Source of the DNA: Acidobacteriota bacterium
GTDB lineage: Bacteria > Acidobacteriota > Vicinamibacteria > Fen-336
DNA length: 39,585 bases
Assembly (NCBI GenBank): GCA_011526565.1
Contig: WYBL01000167.1
Span: 1-39,585, forward strand
Direction of reading: 5' to 3'
This document shows, in pieces, positions 33,373 to 39,585 of this stretch (its first letter is position 1; the number at the start of each line of letters is the position of its first letter). The notes under the pieces were generated by a model that was not told the DNA's origin, made no database searches, and saw only the letters and a program-made list of their open reading frames with translations. The position numbers and the translations under genes were made by a program.

Positions 33373-36231
33373 CTAGAAGGCCAGGCCCAGCCGGAAGTGG
33401 AAGCGGGTCTCGCCCCCGGCGTCGAGGCCGCGGGCGAGACCGGCCGTCGCGGTGATCGGCAAGGCGTGGCCGAGGAAGAAGTCGGCCCCCAGCGCGGCGC
33501 CGACGCCCTTGCGGGTGGCGGCCAGGTCGAAGTCGGAGAAATCGCCGTTCCAGGCCTGGGCCGCGTCGAAGAACGCCGTCACGTGGGTGTGGCGCAGGAA
33601 CACCGGCAGCGAGCGCACGCCGCGCTCGGGGCTCCACAGCGGCACCCGGTACTCGGCGCTCAGCCCCGCCACGTGGCGGCCCCGGAAGCGGTTGTCGGCG
33701 TAGCCGCGCAGCAGCACCGGGTTGGTGCGCACGATGTCGAACAGCGCGCCTTCCGGGAAGCCGCCCGCCGCGAATGAGTCGCGGAACCCGGGCGCACCGA
33801 AGGTGGTGCCGGCCGCGACCCGCACCGCCAGCGCGTCGCGGGTCCCGAACACCGTGCGATACCCGCGCCACTCGCCGCTCAGCTTGGACAGCGAGATGTC
33901 GCTGCCCAACCCCTCCTGCTCGCGAAGGTACGACAGCCGGGCGTAGCTGCCCTCGACCGGCGAGATCGAGTACGGGTAGCGGCGGGCCGCCGAGCGCGTC
34001 CACGCCAGCTCGACGCCGCCGAGGTGGAGCCGCTCGGCCGGCACCACGCGCCCGCCGCCGGGGCGCAGGATCTCCTCGCGCTCGCGGCGCCAGGCGACCG
34101 ACAGCGACTGCTGCTGCCGCAGCGTGCGCAGGAGCGGCATCGTGAGGCGCACCTGGGCCGTGCGCGTGCGCACGTCGACGCTGCGGCCGTCGGCCAGGAA
34201 GACGCGGTCCGACTCCTGCTCGGCCGAGAGCTGCACGGTGGGGCGCCAGCGGTCGTAGATCCACACGCCGAAGCCCGAGAAGCGGCCCGTGTCGACGCCG
34301 CGCTCGACGAGCGCGTACCACGTGTGGCGGAACAGCGCATCGGTGTTGCCCGTGAAGGCGCCGAGCTGCCACTCGCCGCCCTGCTCCTCGGCCCACGGGC
34401 TCCAGAAGCGCGGCCGCAGCGCCGGCCGGTAGGGCCGCGCCTCGACCGCACTGGGCGGGGGCGCTTCGGCCACCTGCGGGAACGGGTCGGCGAAAGGAGT
34501 CGCGGGCGCGGCCGCGGACAGGTCGACCCCGGCGACGTGCAGGTCGTAGCCGCGCGCGGAGTAGGCGGAGAACGCCACGCGGCGGCCGTCGGGGAACAGC
34601 GACGGCTGCACCGCGCCGCCCAGCACGTTGGTGAGCCGCCACAGCGCGCGGTCGGCGAGCCGCAGCGCGTGCAGGTTGGAGACGCCCTCGCGGTCGGAAC
34701 GGAACACCAGCGTGGTCCCGTCGGGTGTCCACTCCGGCTCCAGGTCGCGGGCGCGGTCGCCGAGCACGACCTCGATCGCGCCGCTCGCGGGATCCACCAG
34801 CACCAGCTCGACGCGACCGCCGGAGAGCTGGCGCGTGGCTGCGATGCGGGCGCCGTCGGGGCTCCAGCGCGGGCCCTGCCACTGGGTGCCCGCGTCCGAT
34901 CGGGTCAGGTCGCGCGCGTCGCCGCCCGCCAGCGGCACCAGCGCCAGCTCGCTGCGCTCCGCGTGCCGCCGCACGAACACGATGCGCCCGTCCGCCGCGA
35001 CGTCGGGCTCGGTCGCCCGCAGGCCGCGGGTGATCCAGCGCCGGCGGCCGCTCTCGACTTCGAGGGCGCGCAGGTCGTAGCGGGTGGAGAAGGTCTCGTG
35101 GCGCTCCAGCTCGTCGTAGACGAGGGTGCGGCCGTCGCGGCTCCAGGAGAGCCCGTCACCCGCGTTGCGCGGCGCCAGGTCGCGCCCGTCGCTGCCGTCG
35201 GCGCGCACGATCCGCAGCCGGCGGTCGCGATCGAGCGGGCGGCTCGTGTACGCGATCCAGGCGCCGTCCGGCGACACCCGCGCGCCTTTCGGCCGCACGC
35301 CCTCGTCCGTCAGCGCCACCGAAGGCGTCAGGCCGTCGGCCTCGCGCTCGGCGGCGAAGCGGCGGGCGGCCTCGACCTGCCCGGCGCGAAACGCGTCCCA
35401 CTCCGCCTGGAAGCTGCGCCCGAGTTCCTTGCGCGCGGTGAGGTCGTCGAGGTAGGGAACGACCTTGCCCGACTGCGCCCGCACCAGCTTCGGCAGCGCC
35501 TGCTCTCCGTGGCGTTCGTCCAGGTGGCGGGCGAAGGCCGCGCCGAACAGGTACGCGGCCTGTCCGCCCGGCCACGAGTCGAGCCCGAGCGTGGCCCGGT
35601 CCGGCCCCGGGAAGTCGTCGGCCAGCGCCGCCATCCGCAGCAGCGCCTGCACGTCCGGGTTGCGGCCGCGGCCGAAGGCGGTGTTCCGGGTCTCCTCGAA
35701 GGTGGCGAAGCCCTCGATCAGCCACGGCGGGGTCAGCGCAGAGGGGAAGGTATAGGGCGCGCGGCCGAGCAGCTTGCGGCCGAAGCCGGGCAGCCCGCGC
35801 GCCGCCTCGAGGTGCACCGAGTGGAACAGCTCGTGGGAGAGCACGAGCCGCAGCCAGTCCTCGGTGTTGCCGAAGTCGTCGGCCGGCGACGGCGCCACCG
35901 CCCGCACCTGGACCAGCGGGAACGGCAGCGGCGTGGCGAAGCCGTTGGGCTCGTCCTCGACGTCGACCAGCACGAGTTGCAGGCGGGGCACCTTCACGCC
36001 GTAGCGGGCCTCGTGGGCCGCGAGCAGCTCTTCGGCCAGCGGCAACGCCCGGCGCGCCAGCGGCTCCAGCGGGTCGTGGAAGTGGAGCGCGATCCGGCTC
36101 CCCTCGAGCGTCCGGAAGCGCAGGTGCGGCGGGAACGAGGCGGCGGCCGCGACGGGCGCCGCGCTCAGGGCGGGGAACAGCGCCGCGAGCGCGACGGCGC
36201 GCAGGGCGCGCACAGGGCGCGGGAGGCGCAT
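33373..36231 (-). CDS. Gluzincin-like protease / PD40 propeller / outer-membrane barrel fusion
   Basis: A 952-residue exported protein with three parts. After a signal peptide (about residues 1-31), residues 35-300 form a peptidase MA-like domain: LVLSHELFHSVHLEAARG has HExxH at 133-137, and LIEGFATFEE near 173 supplies the third zinc ligand, as in gluzincins. Residues about 300-590 hold WD40-like PD40/TolB blades (SWSRDGRTLVY, RWSPDGARIAA, EWTPDGTTLVFRSD, SLFPDGRRVAFSA). From about 620 to the end is a D15/BamA-like beta-barrel, ending FHFRLGLAF with a terminal Phe expected for BAM insertion. This suggests an outer-membrane anchored protease with a binding propeller. It is divergent from the amidohydrolase gene. 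Confidence 0.88.
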   Translation of the reverse strand: MRLPRPVRALRAVALAALFPALSAAPVAAAASFPPHLRFRTLEGSRIALHFHDPLEPLARRALPLAEELLAAHEARYGVKVPRLQLVLVDVEDEPNGFATPLPFPLVQVRAVAPSPADDFGNTEDWLRLVLSHELFHSVHLEAARGLPGFGRKLLGRAPYTFPSALTPPWLIEGFATFEETRNTAFGRGRNPDVQALLRMAALADDFPGPDRATLGLDSWPGGQAAYLFGAAFARHLDERHGEQALPKLVRAQSGKVVPYLDDLTARKELGRSFQAEWDAFRAGQVEAARRFAAEREADGLTPSVALTDEGVRPKGARVSPDGAWIAYTSRPLDRDRRLRIVRADGSDGRDLAPRNAGDGLSWSRDGRTLVYDELERHETFSTRYDLRALEVESGRRRWITRGLRATEPDVAADGRIVFVRRHAERSELALVPLAGGDARDLTRSDAGTQWQGPRWSPDGARIAATRQLSGGRVELVLVDPASGAIEVVLGDRARDLEPEWTPDGTTLVFRSDREGVSNLHALRLADRALWRLTNVLGGAVQPSLFPDGRRVAFSAYSARGYDLHVAGVDLSAAAPATPFADPFPQVAEAPPPSAVEARPYRPALRPRFWSPWAEEQGGEWQLGAFTGNTDALFRHTWYALVERGVDTGRFSGFGVWIYDRWRPTVQLSAEQESDRVFLADGRSVDVRTRTAQVRLTMPLLRTLRQQQSLSVAWRREREEILRPGGGRVVPAERLHLGGVELAWTRSAARRYPYSISPVEGSYARLSYLREQEGLGSDISLSKLSGEWRGYRTVFGTRDALAVRVAAGTTFGAPGFRDSFAAGGFPEGALFDIVRTNPVLLRGYADNRFRGRHVAGLSAEYRVPLWSPERGVRSLPVFLRHTHVTAFFDAAQAWNGDFSDFDLAATRKGVGAALGADFFLGHALPITATAGLARGLDAGGETRFHFRLGLAF

Positions 36232-36240
36232 CGATCGAGC

Positions 36241-36246
36241 ACGTTA
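36241..36246 (-). promoter_or_regulatory. Putative -10 element for fusion protein gene
   Basis: TAACGT on the minus strand, nine bases before the ATG at 36231, in the 105-base divergent gap. A weak -10 match; no Shine-Dalgarno sequence is present. Confidence 0.3.
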
Positions 36247-36336
36247 GCAGCCCGCCCGCGAAAGCTCCAACGCGCCTCAGCCCCCGCTCGTCGAACGCTC
36301 ATGGCCGTTCGCGGCGCGCCGTGTCATCTTTCCCCC

Positions 36337-37809
36337 ATGCGACTCCCCTGCCTGGCCTTCGCCCTGCTCTGCCTCGCCGCACCCGCCGGGGCCGTCGCCC
36401 CCGCCGCCGACCTCCTGCTCCGCGACGTCACCGTGATCGACGGCACCGGCGCCCCGCCCCGCCCCGGCCAGTCGATCCTGGTCCGCGACGGCCGCATCGC
36501 CGCGATCGGCGACGCGGCGCGGGTGGTGGCCCCGGCCGGGGCCACCGTGATCGACGGCCGCGGGCGCTTCGTGATCCCGGGGCTGCGCGACGCCCACCTC
36601 CATCTCGCGGTGCGCCCCGAGCCGGAACTCGCCGAGAAGGTCGCGCTGCCGCTGCTGCTCGCCCACGGCGTCGTCGCCGCTCGCGACATGGGCGCGCCGC
36701 TCGAGCGGGCGCTGGCGCTGCGCGCCGCGGTGCACGAGGGGCGGATCGCGGGACCGGACGTCGCGACGCCCGGCCCCTTCGTCGACGGCGCCGGCGAAGC
36801 CGACCCGGCGTTCCGCCGCGTGGGCGCGCCGGCGGAGGCGGCCGCGGTGGTCGCCGAGCTGAAGGCGGCTGGAGTCGACTTCGTGAAGGTCCAGGCCGGG
36901 CTCACCGGCGAGGCGCTCGCGGCCGTCGTCGCCGCCGCCCGCGGCGCCGGGATGGCAGTCGCCGGCCACGTGCCCGAGCGCGTCGACGCCCTGGCCGTCG
37001 CGAAGCTGGGCCTGCGCTCGCTCGAGCACGTCTCCCCCGCGCTGCCCGGCGACGCCGGCCTGATGCTGGCCTGCTCGCCGCGCGCCGACGCGCTGCGCGC
37101 GGAGCTGCGCGCGATCGCGGAGGCGGCCGCGCAGCCCGGCGCCGACCGCGCCGCCCTGCGGGTCCGCAACCGCAAGCTGCAGGACGACCTGCTCGCGCCG
37201 TGCGATCCGGCGCGGTTCGACGCCCTGGCCCGCGCGCTGCGCGAGCAGGGCACGATCGTCGTGCCGACGCTCGTGTGGTCGAAGTCCTTCCGGCCCGTCG
37301 CCGCGGCCGACACCGGGGAAGACGTGCCGCTGCAATACGTCTTCGCAGCGATGCGGGACGGGTGGAAGCGGGGCCGCGCCGGCTATCTCGGGCGCGCGAC
37401 GGCCGCGGACTTCGACCTCGACGCCCGCACCGCCGCCCGCTCGGCGGCGCTGGTCGGCGAGCTGCATCGTGCCGGAGTGAAGATCGCCGCGGGCACCGAT
37501 GCGATCGACGCCTTCACGCTGCCGGGCGACGCCCTGCACCGCGAGCTCGAGCTGCTGGTGCAGGCGGGCCTCTCGCCGCTCGAGGCGATCACCGCGGCGA
37601 CCCTGCGCCCCGCCGAGATCCTGGGCCTCGAGCAGGAACAGGGCACGCTCGCCGCCGGCCGCCGCGCCGACCTGGTGCTGCTCGAGGCCGACCCGCTGGC
37701 CGACATCCGCAACACCCGGCGCATCGCGGCGGTGGTCAAGGCCGGCGTCCTCCACGACCGGGCGGCGCTCGACGCGCTGCTCGCGGCAGTCGAAGCCGCG
37801 GGACGGTAG
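36337..37809 (+). CDS. Secreted amidohydrolase-family metal-dependent hydrolase
   Basis: A 490-residue exported amidohydrolase of the imidazolonepropionase-like/prolidase-like subgroup. The signal peptide ends near residue 20. The small beta-domain (LLLRDVTVIDGTG, VRDGRIAAIG) leads into the barrel. GLRDAHLHL gives the HxH metal pair (His87, His89), FVKVQAG the likely carboxylated Lys184, AGHVPE His211 and SLEHVS His231, and GTDAID near 400 the catalytic Asp. All ligands are present, so it is probably active. Substrates of such secreted enzymes include dipeptides and cyclic amides; the exact one is not readable. The PQQ-like propeller gene starts 9 bases after the stop. Confidence 0.9.
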   Translation: MRLPCLAFALLCLAAPAGAVAPAADLLLRDVTVIDGTGAPPRPGQSILVRDGRIAAIGDAARVVAPAGATVIDGRGRFVIPGLRDAHLHLAVRPEPELAEKVALPLLLAHGVVAARDMGAPLERALALRAAVHEGRIAGPDVATPGPFVDGAGEADPAFRRVGAPAEAAAVVAELKAAGVDFVKVQAGLTGEALAAVVAAARGAGMAVAGHVPERVDALAVAKLGLRSLEHVSPALPGDAGLMLACSPRADALRAELRAIAEAAAQPGADRAALRVRNRKLQDDLLAPCDPARFDALARALREQGTIVVPTLVWSKSFRPVAAADTGEDVPLQYVFAAMRDGWKRGRAGYLGRATAADFDLDARTAARSAALVGELHRAGVKIAAGTDAIDAFTLPGDALHRELELLVQAGLSPLEAITAATLRPAEILGLEQEQGTLAAGRRADLVLLEADPLADIRNTRRIAAVVKAGVLHDRAALDALLAAVEAAGR

Positions 37810-37812
37810 GAT
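37807..37812 (+). promoter_or_regulatory. Putative -10 element for propeller gene
   Basis: TAGGAT, sharing its TAG with the amidohydrolase stop codon and lying six bases before the ATG at 37819. This would give a leaderless internal transcript. Confidence 0.4.
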
Positions 37813-37818
37813 CCGGGG

Positions 37819-39162
37819 ATGCGCTTCCCACTCGCGGTCCTCGCCCTCGGTCTGTCCGCCGCTCCCCTGCTCGCCGCACCGCCCGTGCCCGGCCGCGACT
37901 GGCCCGGCTTCCGCGGCATCCGCGCCGCCGGCGTCGATCCCGCGAACGGCCCGCTCGCGTGGAACGTGGCCGAGGGCAAGGGCGTCGCGTGGAAGGTGCC
38001 CGTGCCCGGCCTCGCCCACGCGAGCCCGGTCGTGTGGGACGACAAGGTGTGCATCGTCACCGCGGTCGGCCCGAAGCCCGCGGAGCTGAAGGTCGGCCTC
38101 TACGGCGACATCGCGCCGGTCGCCGACGAAGGCGAGCACGAGTACCGCGCGATGTGCTTCGACCGGGCGAGCGGCAGGCTGCTGTGGAACCAGCTCGCGA
38201 AGAAGGCGGTGCCGGCGATCAAGCGCCACACCAAGGCCACCCACGCCAACGCCACGCCGGCGACCGACGGCAAGGTGCTGGTCGCGATGTTCGGCTCCGA
38301 GGGCCTGCACGCCTTCGACCTCGCGACCGGCAAGCCGCTGTGGTCGCAGGATCTGGGCGTGCTCGACGCCGGCTTCTTCATGGTGCCCGACGCGCAGTGG
38401 GGCTTCGGCAGCTCGCCGGTGATCGAGCAGGGCGTCGTCTACGTGCAGGCGGACGTGCAGAAGGGCTCGTTCCTCGCCGCCTTCGACGCGGCGACCGGCA
38501 GGGAGCTGTGGCGCACGCCGCGCGCGGACGTGCCGACCTGGGGCTCGCCGACGCCCTACGAGCACGGCGGCCAGCTTCGGCTCGCCGTCAACGGGTTCAG
38601 GCACGCGGGCGGCTACGACGCGAAGACGGGCGCCGAGGTGTGGCGGATGAAGGCGGGCGGCGACATCCCGATCCCCACGCCGCAGGTCGCCCACGGCCTG
38701 ATCTTCCTGACCAGCTCCCACGGCGGGCCGCGGCCGATCTACGCGGTGAAGGCCTCCGCGGCGGGCGACGTGTCGCTGGCCGCGGGCGTCGCGTCGAACG
38801 ACCACGTCGCCTGGAGCGTCGAGCGCGACGGCGCCTACATGCCGACCCCGGTCGTGGTCGGCGACACCCTGTTCGTGCTGCGCGACAACGGCACGGTGTC
38901 GGCGTGGGACGCGAAGACCGGCGCGAAGCTGTTCCTCGAGCGGCTCGGCGAGGGCAACAGCGGCTACACGGCCTCGCCCGTCGTCGCCGGCGACCGCCTG
39001 TACCTGACCAGCGAAGAAGGCGAGACCCACGTGATCCGCGCGGGCCGCAGCTTCGAGCGGCTCGGCCAGGGCGCGCTCGGCGAGACGCTGCTCGCCAGCC
39101 CGGCCGTCTCCGGCGGCACCCTCTACTTCCGCACCCGCGGCCACCTGGTCGCGATCCGCTGA
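37819..39162 (+). CDS. Exported PQQ-like beta-propeller protein
   Basis: A 447-residue exported protein with a signal peptide (MRFPLAVLALGLSAAPLLA). The rest is a PQQ-like eight-bladed type propeller: DWPGFRG at the start is typical of the outer-membrane-assembly/PQQ-like group, and blades carry FDRASGRLLWNQ, FDLATGKPLWSQ, FDAATGRELWR, YDAKTGAEVWRM and WDAKTGAKLFLE. No catalytic PQQ-site residues of dehydrogenases are evident, so it is more likely a binding or scaffold protein than a quinoprotein enzyme. It may be cotranscribed with the amidohydrolase or use the internal TAGGAT. Confidence 0.9.
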   Translation: MRFPLAVLALGLSAAPLLAAPPVPGRDWPGFRGIRAAGVDPANGPLAWNVAEGKGVAWKVPVPGLAHASPVVWDDKVCIVTAVGPKPAELKVGLYGDIAPVADEGEHEYRAMCFDRASGRLLWNQLAKKAVPAIKRHTKATHANATPATDGKVLVAMFGSEGLHAFDLATGKPLWSQDLGVLDAGFFMVPDAQWGFGSSPVIEQGVVYVQADVQKGSFLAAFDAATGRELWRTPRADVPTWGSPTPYEHGGQLRLAVNGFRHAGGYDAKTGAEVWRMKAGGDIPIPTPQVAHGLIFLTSSHGGPRPIYAVKASAAGDVSLAAGVASNDHVAWSVERDGAYMPTPVVVGDTLFVLRDNGTVSAWDAKTGAKLFLERLGEGNSGYTASPVVAGDRLYLTSEEGETHVIRAGRSFERLGQGALGETLLASPAVSGGTLYFRTRGHLVAIR

Positions 39163-39195
39163 ACGCGCGGCCGCGAGCGGAACGCCCGCGGCCTG

Positions 39196-39201
39196 TACCA
39201 T
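39196..39201 (+). promoter_or_regulatory. Putative -10 element for MFS gene
   Basis: TACCAT seven bases before the GTG at 39209, in the position seen at other leaderless genes in the window. Confidence 0.4.
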
Positions 39202-39208
39202 CGAAGGC

Positions 39209-39585
39209 GTGAAGGCCGCCGACTGGGAGCGCAACCAGCGCGCCGTCGCCGCGATGGTGTTCGTCGTCTTCTCCGGCTTCGCGTTCGTGCTGCCGTTCCT
39301 GCCGCTGTTCGTCAAGGAGCTGGGCGTCGAGGACGACGAGAGCGCGGCGGCCTGGGCCGGCGTGCTGATCGGCGTCGCCCCGCTGCTGGCCGGGCTGCTG
39401 GCGCCGCTGTGGGGCCGGCTCGCCGACCGCTACGGCCACAAGCCGATGGCGGTGCGGGCGCTCGTCTCCTACGTCGTGCTGCTGGCGCTGTCTTCGGCCG
39501 TGACCAGCGTCGGCCAGCTCTTCGCGCTGCGCGCCGCGATCGGCCTGATGGGCGGCATCGGCCCGCTCGGCATGGCGATGGCCAC
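39209..39585 (+). CDS. MFS transporter (partial, C-terminus outside window)
   Basis: The first 125 or so residues of a major facilitator superfamily permease, cut by the right edge. The N-terminal DWERNQRAVAAMV leads into TM1 (FVVFSGFAFVLPFLPLFVKELG), TM2 (AAWAGVLIGVAPLLAGLLAPLWG), the motif A loop GRLADRYGHKPMAV, TM3 and TM4 (LFALRAAIGLMGGIGPLGMAMA). This resembles multidrug-efflux-type 12-TM members, but the substrate cannot be told from this part. GTG at 39209 is preferred over the ATG at 39254 because the latter would truncate the cytoplasmic arm before TM1, and TACCAT lies seven bases upstream of the GTG. Confidence 0.9.
   Translation, partial: MKAADWERNQRAVAAMVFVVFSGFAFVLPFLPLFVKELGVEDDESAAAWAGVLIGVAPLLAGLLAPLWGRLADRYGHKPMAVRALVSYVVLLALSSAVTSVGQLFALRAAIGLMGGIGPLGMAMA

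Overview
This window is from a chromosome with very high G+C (roughly 70% or more by eye). It holds ordinary bacterial core genes beside secreted and outer-membrane proteins, with almost no non-coding space; no gap between genes reaches 300 bases. A diderm host is indicated by a C-terminal outer-membrane barrel, lipoproteins and an ECF/anti-sigma unit. The gene order tilS-hpt-ftsH-folP-cdaA-ybbR-glmM, the CBM9/DUF5916 protein, the DUF4097 pair and the PD40 propeller proteins together suggest Acidobacteriota, perhaps a Thermoanaerobaculia-like lineage. That placement is inference from gene content; no 16S gene is present. I saw no phage, transposon, integron or CRISPR sequence.

Layout. 1-5 kb: start of pyrE (minus), divergent from a GT4 glycosyltransferase; then on the minus strand a metzincin-like lipoprotein, an HOGA/DapA-type aldolase, a GAF protein and an SDR oxidoreductase. 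5-9 kb: a PP2C phosphatase and Ser/Thr kinase pair (minus), divergent from pdxJ and an unrecognised 405-residue protein. 9-17 kb: one minus-strand block reading tRNA(CAU)-tilS-hpt-ftsH-folP-cdaA-ybbR-glmM, covering tRNA decoding, purine salvage, membrane proteolysis, folate, c-di-AMP and cell-wall precursor supply. 17-22.5 kb: hemB-hemL (plus), rlmN and a GT39 membrane glycosyltransferase (minus), and dut (plus). 22.5-28 kb: a CBM9/DUF5916 surface protein, a membrane protein with a degenerate alkaline-phosphatase-type domain, a VTT/DedA-type protein and a stand-alone NFACT-R domain protein. 28-33.4 kb: three membrane proteins with zinc motifs (HEASH protein, site-2 protease, zinc-ribbon protein), then an ECF sigma factor, a ZAS anti-sigma factor and two DUF4097 repeat proteins. 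33.4-39.6 kb: a protease-propeller-barrel fusion (minus), then a secreted amidohydrolase, a PQQ-like propeller protein and the start of an MFS transporter (plus).

Two expression signals recur. First, TANNNT hexamers sit about 6-10 nt before many start codons of first genes, which predicts leaderless or nearly leaderless transcripts; genes inside operons more often have Shine-Dalgarno sequences. Second, several operon genes overlap by four bases (ATGA or GTGA), suggesting translational coupling. The least explained parts are the zinc-motif membrane cluster with the lone NFACT-R protein at 27.5-30.3 kb, the triple-fusion outer-membrane protein, the possible phosphodiesterase pseudoenzyme, and the sigma/DUF4097 unit.
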